Source: Pararge aegeria (lineage: Eukaryota; Arthropoda; Insecta; Lepidoptera; Nymphalidae). From it: 64,000 nt of DNA. The notes beneath the pieces are model-generated. The model saw nothing but the letters and a program-made list of their open reading frames with translations. It was not told the origin of the DNA and did not search any database. The stretch spans positions 2,728,001 to 2,792,000 of the forward strand of contig NC_053202.1 of assembly GCF_905163445.1 (NCBI RefSeq). The letters are read 5' to 3'. The position numbers and the translations under genes were made by a program. Of the stretch, positions 36,546 through 47,675 are shown in pieces (position 1 is the stretch's first letter; every line of letters starts with the position of its first letter).

Positions 36546-38110
36546 TAGAAATTAAAAGATGTTCGTCCCGACCTGCACGGCTAGCATGGGCAGGAGACAA
36601 TGGTATCCCAAAGGATAAAAATGTATCTTCTCCCACAGCTTTATCAAATCTTATAGCACTGGCGCACAAGTGGAAATAATATCCAGATAATGTATATGTG
36701 TAATAATAAACGAAGGTAAACTTCTCCTATTCCATGTTCCCGGAATTTAGGAGGTGGTTTTATCTAGCCCTTCTGAGGTTAGAAACCAAGGCCCCGTGAT
36801 TTGTAGACGATTACAAAATTTTATTATGTTAATTAATTTGTAATGTAATGTGAGAGACATAGCAAGGTAACGACCTATTTAAAAAAAATTTAAGCCATTG
36901 TTCAGTTTTTTTAAGAATATCATTCCTTTGTTATCGTGTTACACTACGTCAGTAAGCTTACTATAAAGATTTACTCGCTCGTAATTTAGGAGTCATTTTG
37001 GGATATCAAACCCTATCAATGTAAAATGTACCTTATTTTGCTACAGTTCTACTCATGTTAGAACAAAACTTGAACAAACGTTCCGTCTAAAGCCCGAGTT
37101 AAAGAGTTACAGGCGAAATTCCTCCGATGTTATACTATTTCCAAGCTCCAAAACGACAACTCGATTGCGAGATTACAAGATTCGCTCACGGACTAGCTTG
37201 TAGTAAACTAAAATTAAATTTAAAAAAAGATACATATTTTGAAAAGGTCCAAGGCATTGTAAATTAAATAATAATGATTAAATTAACATAATTAGACAAT
37301 TCTTTCGACTTATAGTTCCACTAAAAGATAATTAGACTTTCTAATTTGTTTGGAATGGCATTGTTAATTTACCGAATTAGGTAAATTCTGACATAGAAAA
37401 CTAACACCAAGTTGGTAATTGGTGTAATTAATAAGTTAAACATTTGGATTTTCTGTTAAACGTATAATAAATTTTTCATCGTCAAGTTATTCATTGAAGT
37501 ACCAAAGTTGGGGTTAAAAAAAAACATACAAGTGTACGCCCGCGTCATCGTTGCTAAGGGTACAGTAGCCTTAGTTTGTTATTTGCTCGCTCGCATTCAG
37601 TCTTTTTCGAGTATGGAAATACTTGAACAGCGGAGTAAAATGGATGTTATTTGCATTGTATTTAAGCTCTTTTTTTTTGCCACTAACTCTTAAGCTCGGG
37701 CTTTTGACAGAATGTTTGTAAAATAATTATGAGAAGTGCAGGATTTGCGACTCTAATTAGAGAGACATGAAGTTTTATTTACTTTAACGATACAGAGTAA
37801 ACAAACATATAGATATGCGTAATAGACTCTTCGATTGCGAACAACCAAGGCTGCGGTCTGCGCACTACAGTAAGTGCTTACATAAGAATGTGTCAGCAAT
37901 AACTATTGACGAATGGAAAGTTGAGCAAAGAAAGTTAGCGCATGATAACTAAGTACTAAAGATACCGTGAGGTATCTCTACATCATCGAGAGTCTCATAC
38001 AACACTGAAGTGTATCGAAATGTATTTTACCGGCATATCAAAATACCCACCAACACAATGTCATGTACATTGACGAATCAAATGTATGAATTATCAGCAC
38101 ATTTGTTAAA
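36546..38110. other. No gene recognised
   Basis: 36590-36800 shares a repeat with 43730-43800 (AAACGAAGGTAAACTTCTCC versus AAACGAGGGTAAACTTCTTC). The rest is AT-rich, non-coding-looking DNA. Confidence 0.5.
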
Positions 38111-38129
38111 ATTCTAATCAATTTATTAA

Positions 38130-38345
38130 AACTAGCTGAACCGTGCAACTTCGTTGCAACAAATCGGTTATTACCAGAAAACACAAATAAAATGACATTG
38201 TCTAAAAATGAATCCTAGCTAGATCGATTTATCGCCCCTGAAACCCCCTGTATACTAAATTTCATGAAAATCGTTGGAGCCGATTCCGAGATTCCACTTA
38301 TATATATAGGTACAAGAATTGCTTGTTTAAAGATATAAGATATCA
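38130..38345 (+). mobile_element. Helitron-like fragment
   Basis: AACTAGCTGAACCGTGCAAC, TTCGTTGCAAC, CGCCCCTGAAACCCCCTGTAT and CATGAAAATCGTTGGAGCCG, ending in a TATATATA tract. Confidence 0.6.
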
Positions 38346-39630
38346 GGGACATATCAGGTTAACTGTAGTTATATTAAAAAAAAACCCACTTTATAAAATT
38401 ACTGTAATACGCATAATGTCAAAACATTAAAATATATAGCATCAATTTCGGTGGATGGATGGATGGTATGATGGTATCTAAGACTGTATTTTAAATGATT
38501 ATATCACTTTTAAAACTTTAGAAGTTAGGTAATCATCGAAAGTCTAGAAATAGACATAAGAAACATCGATTTTTTGCACATTGCTTTTTGTTTTTGATTG
38601 TTTGCATTGCACAATGCACATAATAATTTTTATAAAATTTAAAACACTAATAAAAATTATAAAAAAATAATAGTTTAAAAAAAACTAAAAAACACGCTTT
38701 TCATAGAAAACCGACCTCTAAAAAATAGAAAATTAGTTTTAATAAATTTAAATAAAGAATAGAGTTAAAAATTTCAATTAATATAAATTAATAATAGTGT
38801 GAATAAAAATAAAAAAAAAATTTATTGTAAAAAAAGCGTGGTTTTTAAGATTATTCCAATTTTCAATTAAAGAAAATTAGAATAATCTTCTCAAATTAGT
38901 GTATTGTCATCTATCCTCGATATGTCTACACAGTTTGAACGAAATTAGACCGTTTAAAGTGGGTCAAAATAGCGTCCAAAGAAGTCGGTTACAAACATAC
39001 AAACATACAGGTGAAGCTATTTGCGTGTTAATAAGAAACATCATAATGTAAGGCGAACCGTGTTTCCGAAACTCATCGTGAGATATATTTGTAATTTGGG
39101 ACCATTTCGGAACAAAGAAAAGCATTGAAACAAAAGCAAGCAAACATGAAATAGTAATAGTCAGCATTTAAATATATATGACCTCGTCCTTTTCAAAGGA
39201 AGTCGGTTATAAATAAATTCCGGTTTCCCTTGGTCACGCCATAACTTAAGATGATATTTACCGAAAGTATTCCATCGCTTAAAAAAACAAAAAAAAATTG
39301 GGAGATTACGAAAAAAAAATAAGAAAGTTGCACAAAGTTTAAACACAAGGAGTCTCAAGGAGTTTAAAGTCCTTAATCCTTAAGTCGCATTAATTGGGGT
39401 CGTTACCTTATTCAGCTAACAACTTTGAAAGTTATAAATAATGTCAGCCAGTTTAAAAGTAACTGAGTATACAGCTCACCTAGATATAATTTTACTAGTT
39501 GTTGACCGTGAATTCGCGTCTGTATCGGTTTTTTTAAAAAAAAAACATGATTTATTTGGATAATGATGATATGATTCTAATGGGATTACCGTAAAATAGA
39601 TTATACTGAGTTAATTTTAATATATCTTTA
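38346..39630. other. AT-rich spacer with one hairpin
   Basis: Includes the 18-bp inverted repeat at 38847-38889 (one mismatch) and transposon-like scraps at 38985-39220. No gene seen. Confidence 0.45.
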
Positions 39631-39635
39631 TCTTT

Positions 39636-39945
39636 TATATATATATTTCTTGTGTGCGTGTGTATGTCACTGAACTCCTCCTAAACGGCCGGACCGATTT
39701 GAATGAATTTTTCGGTATGCGTTTGGGTGGCACCCTGGATGGTTTAGATTCACAAATCAGCCCGACAGATGGCGCTGGGGTCCGCTAGTATATGTATATA
39801 TTTCTTGTGTATGTGTGTATGTCACTGAACTCCTCCTAAACGGCTGGACCGATTTGAATTAATTTTTTGGTATGCGTTTGGGTGGCACCCTGGATGGTCT
39901 AGATTCATAAATCAGTCCGACAGATGGCGCTGGGGTCCGCTAGTT
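39636..39945 (+). repeat. 155-bp tandem duplication of a Helitron 3' end
   Basis: Two units 155 bp apart, each running from TTTCTTGTGT through TCACTGAACTCCTCCTAAAC, GGACCGATTTGAAT, GGTGGCACCCTGGATGGT and CAGATGGCGCTGGGGTCCGC to TAGT. The CTAGT end is the known 3' terminus of lepidopteran Helitrons. The units differ at only a few positions. Confidence 0.8.
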
Positions 39946-40149
39946 ATTTATATAATTGTAGTTACTTATTTATGTATTTGTCCTTAGTTACAAATATTGT
40001 TTTTTATAATAAATATATATATATATATATATATATTTGCAGTTACTTATTTATTTATTTGTCCTCAATTACAAATATAGTTTTTTATATATTATATGTA
40101 TATATTTAACTAATGAAATATTTGTTTAATGTGTATATGCACCACCTAA

Positions 40150-40315
40150 CTATTTTCTGCACCTGTTTTTTTATCTTCCCTACTGGTTGACTGGAAGAAA
40201 TCGCTATGAAGCGATAAGGCCGCCAAATTGTATACGTTGTTTTGTTATACTTTTCTTTTTGATGTACTTTTTGTGGTGTGCAATTAAAGTATATTCATTC
40301 ATTCATTCATTCATT
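40150..40315 (+). mobile_element. LINE 3' tail with (ATTC)n end
   Basis: GAAATCGCTATGAAGCGATA, AGGCCGCCAAATTGTATAC, GTGGTGTGCAATTAAAG and a CATTCATTCATTCATT tail. It is followed directly by repeat C. Confidence 0.75.
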
Positions 40316-40625
40316 GTCATATCAACCCACTTAGCCCACTTCAGGGCACTTCCATAATGAGAAAAGGTTAAAGCCGGAGTCCACGCTGGCCCAGGTTGAC
40401 TCCACATACCTTTGAGAACATTGTGTAGAACTCTCAGGCGTGCAGGTTTCCTCACGATGCTTTCCTTAACCGTTGAATCATGTGATATTTAATTGTTTGA
40501 AACGCACGTAACTTAGAAATGTTTGACGTGCGTGCTGGTTTTATAACTGGGCCCCCCAAAAGTGCAATCGAAGTAGTACCCACCGTCTGGGCTACTCTAC
40601 CCACTAAGATATAACATATTCCATA
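40316..40625 (+). mobile_element. Repeat C copy
   Basis: ATATCAACCCACTTAGCCCAC, CCACATACCTTTGAGAACATT, CTCTCAGGCGTGCAGGTTTCC and CACGATGCTTTCCTTAACCG. Nearly the same order is found at 42472, 56825 and, reversed, at 20315 and 53745. Confidence 0.75.
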
Positions 40626-41215
40626 CCAGCTGTTGCCCGCGGTTTTTTGGTATATTCATGAATCCTGCGGGAACCGTACATTTACCCGGGATAAAAAGAG
40701 CCTATGTGTTCATCCGGGGAGTAATCTATACTTATCCTAAAATTCAGTCAAAGGAGAATGCCGGAACATTGTTTCGTTTGGTGCCTCATTTAAATTGATA
40801 TCAAAAATTAAGTTTTTATTTTAAAAAAAAAAACCTCTCAAATCCCAAGCCTTAACTTCGACGGTTAAACAATCCTTTAATGATATAGATTAGTGGTTCT
40901 AATATATTGTGAACAGTACCATCAATAGGTAGGTACAATAATCGCATTCGTCAAACATAAACTTAATTCACGAACTTCACTTGCATGTAACTCTGAAATC
41001 CGGCGAACTAGAGTTTTAATGTTTTTGGTAATTTATTGTAGTTATTAAACCCTTCGAAATGAGATAAATTCCAAGAAGGCACCTTATAAGTACTATGTGT
41101 AACCAAATCGCATACTAAATTCGGCATTCTCCTCTGTGCAGTAGTTTTTGCGTGAAAGAGTAACAACCATTAATCCATCCATCCAAACAAAGTTTCGTAT
41201 TTATAATATTAGATG
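40626..41215 (+). mobile_element. Helitron-like element, probably near complete
   Basis: Left end AGCTGTTGCCCGCGG; internal CCTGCGGGAACCGTACATTT and CCCGGGATAAAAAGAGCC; right end AGTAGTTTTTGCGTGAAAGAG and TATTTATAATATTAGATGA. Confidence 0.6.
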
Positions 41216-41497
41216 AATATTCTAAGTCAACCTGAAAAGATATACATATACCGTCGCGGACTTTATTTAGAACTTTTGAATGGAACAATTCCGTCATATT
41301 TGCGTAACTAACCGCATCGGAAGCTATCAAATATCATATTTTTCCCCTTCTTTACAACATTTTTTATTGATGGTCCGTTCCTATCGGTCGATAATATAGG
41401 TTTCCTGGATAAATAGACTATCGAACAAAAAAAAAAAACTCCAGCTATTTATTTATTTGTTTGTAATGTTATAGCATTAATACAGATAATTAAATAA

Positions 41498-41735
41498 ACA
41501 AATAAATAAATATACTTCGACAATACACACATCGCCATCTAGCCCCAAAGTGAGCGTAGCTTGTGTTATGGGTACTAAGATGACTGATGAATATTTTGAT
41601 GAATGATAAACACCCAGACACTGAAAAACATTTATGTTCATCACGCAAACATGTTCCAGTTTTGGGAATCGAAACCACGGCCATGGACTCAGAAAGCAGG
41701 TCGCTGCCCACTGCGACAGTCGGCCGTCGTAATTT
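41498..41735 (-). mobile_element. SINE A, reversed copy
   Basis: (AAAT)n, ACACACATCGCCATCTAGCC, CATCACGCAAACATG, GGAATCGAAACCACGGCC and the head at CAGTCGGCCGTCG. Confidence 0.85.
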
Positions 41736-42044
41736 AAAAAACTTAATCACTGAATTACCTTTGTTTAACACCGCACGATATAAAAAAAACGTATATTTTA
41801 TCACTATTTAATAGTCAACAACGTCTGCACAACACAAAGTCTCACTACAAACTAAAAAGGTAAAGGTGGTACATTGAAGCCTTCTGAGAAGATTTCGAAT
41901 ACGTACGCATTATGTATGCAAATAACGTGTAGAGCCGTGAATCGTGATGGCTTAGTCGATACAACTTAGGGATTCTTGTTCTAGGGAAGGCACTTTCAAA
42001 ACCCGGGAAGAAAAATCTACATTTTTTATTATAGACTAGCGTAC

Positions 42045-42315
42045 CCAGCCCGCTTCGCCGGGCTAGATTTTGCTTTATTTTATTTTAACAATAAACTTAC
42101 ATCATTAAATTTTTAATTTAAGTTTCCTAATATATTAAATCATTTATTTCTCTCCGTATTCATTCACTTCTATTCTCTTCTCGAGACCAAACTTTACAGG
42201 ATTACAGGTCAATCCGGAGATTCCCTAAAAGTTCATTGAAATTGGTCCAGCCTTTTCGGAGCCTATACGGAACATACCCACACACTTTCTCTTTTATATA
42301 TATTGATACAAGTTA
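42045..42315 (+). mobile_element. Non-autonomous element D, with left end
   Basis: ACTAGCGTACCCAGCCCGCT and TCGCCGGGCTAG make a small terminal hairpin. The rest follows element D (ATTTATTTCTCTCCGTATTC, TTTTCGGAGCCTATACGG). Confidence 0.65.
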
Positions 42316-42469
42316 AACTTGGACTCTTTTATGTAAGTATCATATCCATTAGTTGTATGATATTTACATATATGTGTTTTTTATATGTATACATTTATGT
42401 TTAATATTATATATGCCTATTTGTATTATGTTTCTTTAAACAATATCTCTATAATATATCATATAAATA

Positions 42470-42785
42470 TCATCATCATTTCAACCAATTACCGTCCCAC
42501 TAAAGGGCACGCATCCTTATCTATGTTCCTCCCACAGTGAAAAAGGGTGAAGGCCAAAAGGCCACCACGCCGACCCAGTGCGGATTGGTGGACTCCACAT
42601 ACCTTTGAGAACATTAAGTAGAACTCTCAGGCATGCAGGTGTCCTCACCATGTTTTCCTTTACCGTTGAAGCAAGTGATACTTTAATTACCTTAAACGCA
42701 CATAACTTGGAAAATTTAGAGTTGAATTCGAACTGGGCCCTCCCGAAAGTTAAGTCGAGTTCCTACCCACTGCGCATATAAATCA
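42470..42785 (+). mobile_element. Repeat C copy
   Basis: CAACCAATTACCGTCCCACTA, GTGCGGATTGGTGGACTCCAC, CTCTCAGGCATGCAGGTGTCC and ACTGGGCCCTCCCGAAAGTT. The best-preserved left half in the window. A reversed LINE tail scrap follows at about 42860-42910. Confidence 0.75.
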
Positions 42786-42910
42786 TAAAGAAGAAGAAGT
42801 CTTTATTGCACAGACAAAAAGAAAGCCAGGTTAACAAAATAAACGATAATACAAAACATATGCACAAAGGCGGCCTTATAGCTTAAAGCGATCTCCTCCA
42901 GACAACCTTT

Positions 42911-43730
42911 GGTTAAAGAAACATAATCATGTTAGATCTAGCTTTAAAAAGTAACCAGAAAGCAGACAGGAATACTTGCGGATTAAAAAAAAAACTAACT
43001 TAGGTAGATAATAAATTATACTTCTTCAAGTCAATTAATTTTCTAGTTTAAAGATTACATTCATCGTGACTCAGTAATTATGGTAGATAGTTTCTCTATA
43101 GAAAGAAGGCATTGACTTTAGAATGTTTTCTCTAGACTGTTGAATAACGTCACATTATGTTATATAGGTAGTATTTGTTGAGTCATTGACTGACTCTCAG
43201 CGTTCCAAGTAGGTTCCTAATCTGCCATAAGCCTACGTCATTTACTACGATAAATCCAATATGGCGGATATGACAGATAAAAAAGTACAAAAAAAGCATC
43301 GAATGTATTCGAATTTGCTATCAAATGAAAAACCGTTCTAAAAATAAACAACTCCTTATCGATATTACGAAATATTGTTATCTATAATACGAAGGTGCAT
43401 AAGTATATTTCTAAAGGACAACATAACCTTGAAAAAAAAATTAAAATAAAAGAAGCTTATTTATTTTTCCATACAAACTAATTCAAAACATTCACAAGTG
43501 TGTACTTATGACAACCCTAATGAAGATAAAAGACCGACACGTGACATATACGTACGTGCTGAAAAACTATTAGCGTTACGGTTGCACATATAAGTCTCAG
43601 AGACACTTAATAATGTACCTCTAAAGCCTCTGAAGTTTTAGTTCGGTTTTATTTGTATAGAAATAAATTAAACAAGTTAAAACATGTATAACAGTGTTTA
43701 ATTATCTATTTAATACAGCATTATCCACTC
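42911..43730. other. No gene recognised
   Basis: AT-rich, with short scraps only. No open frame above background and no clear repeat family. Confidence 0.45.
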
Positions 43731-43849
43731 TCCGGGCATGGGTGCACAGGATATCAAAATAATAGACATGTAATATTAAACGAGGGTAAACTTCTTCTTT
43801 ACCATGTTGCCATGGTTCGGCTGGAGGACAGTTAAATTTTATCACACGA

Positions 43850-44600
43850 GACAGCGGGACAGATAGCTTGAAAACGGGACCGTACCATTCAAAGTGGGAC
43901 ATACGTGGGCGTCGTTAGGCATGGTAGGAAATAAATATTGACGCTGTTTCCTCTGCACATGCATTTAGAAAAGCGTTTAGCAACATAAGTATTGTATTTA
44001 CGTTGTAGAAAGTTTCGCGGAAACAGAAATTGCAAACATACATACTTACCTACCTATGTCATTTCCGCTCCAAAACGACAGGGCGATTCTGTATCTCAGT
44101 TGACACCAAGTTTAGCTAGCCACTGTATAAAGTTGCTACCACATAACCTGATAAATGCATATCGCGCTCAGAAATCTGTCTCCAACTGAGTTCATTACAA
44201 CTCGTTTGGCAGATGAAATTAGGTAGTAGGTACGTAATGTATAATAATGGTTTGGGCGTATTTTTGTGGCAACTTTGAACAGTGCCTAGCTAAATTTGGT
44301 GTCAAATGAGATACAGAATACCCGTGCTAGTGGCCACAGCTTAACAACTGTTAGAAAAGTTAGTGGGAAGCTGGTCAGTTTGAGTAAGCGGACTTGTGAA
44401 TTCGTGGTGGACAGCGGGACAGACAGCCTGAAAACGGGATTGTCGCGTCGAAAATGGAACATATGGTGACGTTAGGCATGGGTGGAAAAAAACTTTCACG
44501 TCGTTTCCTCTGTGTATGCCATTTAGAAAAGCGTTTAGCAACATAAGTATTGTATTTACGTTCTAGAAAGTTTCGCGGAAACCGGGAAATTGCAAACATG
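43850..44600. repeat. Direct duplication at a 560-bp offset around MITE M2
   Basis: ACAGCGGGACAGATAGC (43851) and ACAGCGGGACAGACAGC (44411) begin matching stretches of about 170 bp that share GCGTTTAGCAACATAAGTAT and AAAGTTTCGCGGAAAC. MITE M2 lies between them. Confidence 0.8.
44088..44325. mobile_element. MITE M2, foldback element
   Basis: The left arm CTGTATCTCAGTTGACACCA with TTTAGCTAG.CACTGTA pairs with the right arm TAGCTAAATTTGGTGTCAAATGAGATACAG (split across positions 44288-44316). A half copy is at 20775. Confidence 0.7.
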
Positions 44601-44649
44601 TGCACCTTCCTACTTATCTTACAGTTTTGAAAACAGGAGAAATACGAGT

Positions 44650-44740
44650 ACACTACTACATAGGTAGATAATATTGGATAGAAGCAGGAGAATCTTTATG
44701 GTGTAATTTATAATTTCTTCAATCCCTATACTCCACTAAA
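44650..44740. mobile_element. MITE M1, partial copy
   Basis: GGAGAATCTTTATGGTGTAA and TTTCTTCAATCCCTATACTCC match the interior of the 48265 copy. Confidence 0.5.
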
Positions 44741-44754
44741 GCAAAGGCCAAAAC

Positions 44755-45240
44755 GCGGCGCCGCCTCCTGCGTCATTCCAGTTTGAGTCCAGCTTGCGAC
44801 CAATTAGAAGACTTGTTCAAACGTGCGCTTTTTGTGATTCGTGGTTGTATATCATCACTGACCCATTCCTGGCCCACGCCGTAGCCCACCACGCTAGCCC
44901 AGTGTGGATTGGTAGGCTTTACACGCGTATTTGCAAATATATGCTCTAACCTATCTCATTTCCATTGCCTCCAAAACTGCACTAAACCGACGCTGTAACG
45001 TCAAACTTGCGTCATACACAGCGTCCAAGTTTATGCTCAGCTTGTAGATCCAATCCTTCTTGCGCGTTTGAATACATTATGTCAAACTCTCAGGCATGCA
45101 CCGTTGAGTGTTATGCCAGCGTCATGAAGATGGGCAAACCCTCTTACATGCGACATCTTGTCTGATGGAAACCTGTTATACACTGCTGGACTAAAGGCTT
45201 CTCCCAACGGGAGAGTCTGCCCATAATCACCGCGTTGGGC
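44755..45240. mobile_element. Repeat C-like and other short repeats
   Basis: Contains CCACGCTAGCCCAGTGTGGAT and CTCAGGCATGCACCGTTGAG (repeat C scraps), then GCTGGACTAAAGGCTTCTCCC and CCCATAATCACCGCGTTGGGC, a second family also seen near 58230. Confidence 0.5.
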
Positions 45241-45243
45241 AGA

Positions 45244-45300
45244 TGGGTTGGCGATCGCAGTAGATTACGTAGACTACGATCTACTGCGATCGCCAATCCA
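45244..45300. repeat. 57-bp near-perfect palindrome
   Basis: Arms TTGGCGATCGCAGTAGAT (45248-45265) and ATCTACTGCGATCGCCAA (45279-45296) pair exactly. The 13-bp centre also folds (CGTAG/CTACG). Confidence 0.95.
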
Positions 45301-45699
45301 TCGATCTTCTTCGATTATAGTTTGTATGAAATTCCGTAATTTTTCAAGTTATATTCATATCGTATGTTGATAATTATACAGTGAAACGGAAAAAGTCGCA
45401 GGCAGAGCTATTTGAAATACAAAAAAAATGTAATTTGCGTTGCTTGGAGAAACTGGTAATCACAATCGATTTGTTTCACCATACAAAAACATAATGCGCG
45501 CGCGTCTCTCAGATCTGTACTGTTCGGAAGACAAGTTCTAGAAGAAATTGTATAAAGATTAAATTAAATTGTAAAAAAAAACCCCCGACACAAATATTCC
45601 TAATTCCCGTTCAATATAGTGAACATTATTATATTTGCTAGATATAAGAAAAAACTAATTCGCTATATTGTGGTCATAGCATTCTACTAGTCATTTAAT

Positions 45700-46030
45700 A
45701 CCAATATTAAGTTGTGAAAAAAACTATAATCCACCATTTTGTAGCGCCGGCCATATAATATAAATCGGTTCGGACCCGCCGAACCGATTTTCATCAAACG
45801 CAGCTAAGACCACTGCCGACTTCAAAACAAGAAATAAATATTCGAAATAATATAATCGGTTCATCCAGGGTAATACGATGCCACCGACGGACACTGTCTG
45901 TGATACGTGCATATGTGTGTGTGTCTTGTTGCGTCGGGGGTAAAAATAAATGCACTTTTGTTCCGAACTGTACGTACGTATTTTAGTATGAAACTTGTTT
46001 GCTATGTACGTACGAAGAAAGGTCACTTGA
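45700..46030 (-). mobile_element. Transposon-like remnant
   Basis: GTAGCGCCGGCCATATAATA and CCGAACCGATTTTCATCAAAC are non-autonomous element motifs read in reverse. The 100-codon open frame here has no protein-family features and is probably accidental. Confidence 0.4.
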
Positions 46031-46094
46031 CCTCAGATGACTTTTTGACACACATTTTGACGTGACAGGTTGATCGTCGTATTCCGATGCCTGT

Positions 46095-46310
46095 CATGTT
46101 CTCTCTTTTGGCAATTGGCAGGGGCAAATTGGGATTAATAATTTCTAAATTTTCTCTGGTCTGGTCTAGCGGAAGGCTTTGACCGTGGCTACCACCCTAT
46201 TGGCAAAGACGTGCCGCAAAGCGATTCAGCGTTCCGGTATGATGTCGATATATACCCCTAACAGGTTATCCCGTTACCATCTAAGACTGCTATCATTATC
46301 ATCAACGACC
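46095..46310 (+). mobile_element. SINE B copy
   Basis: GGCAAATTGGGATTAATAATT, CTCTGGTCTGGTCTAGCGG, GGCTTTGACCGTGGCTACC and CCCTAACAGGTTATCCCGTT. Confidence 0.75.
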
Positions 46311-46689
46311 CATTACTCCCAGTAGGTAGGAATTAGACCTCACTTTCGGGGGCCAAGTTCGAATCCCACGCACCTTGGACTTTTCCAAGTTATGTGCGTT
46401 TAACCTTATTTAATATCACTTGTTTCAACGTAGGATGGAAACTGTAATTATATAATAATGTATATTAGCCCTAATATCTATCTGGGGTGCCCATATACCC
46501 CACGCTTACAATCCAAGGGTACTTCTTGTAAAACTGTGTAATTCTCCATTCTCATCGATTCTGAGTTAATCATTATATTTTAATCAATCTACCTCACATT
46601 TGGTAAAATAAATTCTACACACTTAGTGTTTTTAGCATTTAAAAGTAAGTTATTGAATGTAAACCGCAATATATCTATTATAGTTAACT

Positions 46690-47172
46690 ATAATTATATC
46701 GATTATTATATCGATATTAGCATCGTATCGATTAAAATAACGGTGACGATTAGGATTGCGATTGGTATTAGGGATCATGTCAGTTTTCAATTATGACATC
46801 AATATTGACATTGATTTTGATATCGATTACAGTAATATCGATTATGATATCAATTATAATATCGATCAGGATTGCGATTACGATTGCCATTCAAGTTATC
46901 GATTATAACATGGATTATGGTTGACATTTATTTTGATATCAATTACGATATCGATTATAATAACGATTACGATTAGGACTGCGATTGCGATTAAAGCTTT
47001 CGATTATGACATTCATAATGATATCGATTTCAGTTTTCTTTTATGATATCAACATAGACATTCTATTACAATTGATTACTATGTCTGTCGCAATCGCAAT
47101 CTAAATGATATCGATTGTGATACCGATATAGTAATCGATTACTGTCATAGGTATAGTAATCGATATCGTATT
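46690..47172. repeat. Degenerate ATCGAT/GATTAYGAT tract
   Basis: About 480 bp dominated by variants of TATCGATTATGAT and GATTACGATT, with many ATCGAT and GATATC palindromes, plus GACATTGAT variants. There is no strict period. It lies 500-1,000 bp upstream of the SPEF1 start codon. Confidence 0.85.
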
Positions 47173-47234
47173 TGACAGCAATGCTCAAAAGGATCCATGA
47201 CGGGTGGACAGCATTGTTCCGTGAATTGTTGAGG

Positions 47235-47280
47235 TACTCTGAGAATATTGAAAGACCTTTACTTCAATATTCGCAGAGTA
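47235..47280. repeat. Hairpin, 17-bp arms
   Basis: TACTCTGAGAATATTGA and TCAATATTCGCAGAGTA pair with one mismatch around a 12-bp loop. Confidence 0.9.
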
Positions 47281-47675
47281 CACTACACTACACTATAGTG
47301 TAAGTACTCTTATAATATTATGTCTTTTATAATGTTTAATGTCATCATTCATTCATTTGTCTTATCCATAAATTATGTAGTAGTATCTAGTAAGTGTAAG
47401 GGGCCCTGCCGTAATAACAAGGTCTATAATAAATAAATAACAATAATAATAATATCCCACTTCTGACACCATAATAATAATAATTTGTATCCTCTTTGGA
47501 TATTACTCGGCAATACTGGCCACAAACAAAAATACACCAAGTAATGTGGAAGAATATTTGCAAATGTCATTACAAACACGACAAACATGCTAAATTGTTA
47601 ATTGTCAATCAAACGGCCCCTTGTAAAATAAAATCAAACAAAATAAACGTGTAAACAAGTACTAAAAACAACATA

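Noticed and set aside
45724..46026. 100-codon minus-strand open frame as a gene
   Set aside because: It lies in non-autonomous transposon sequence, and the reading shows no conserved motif.
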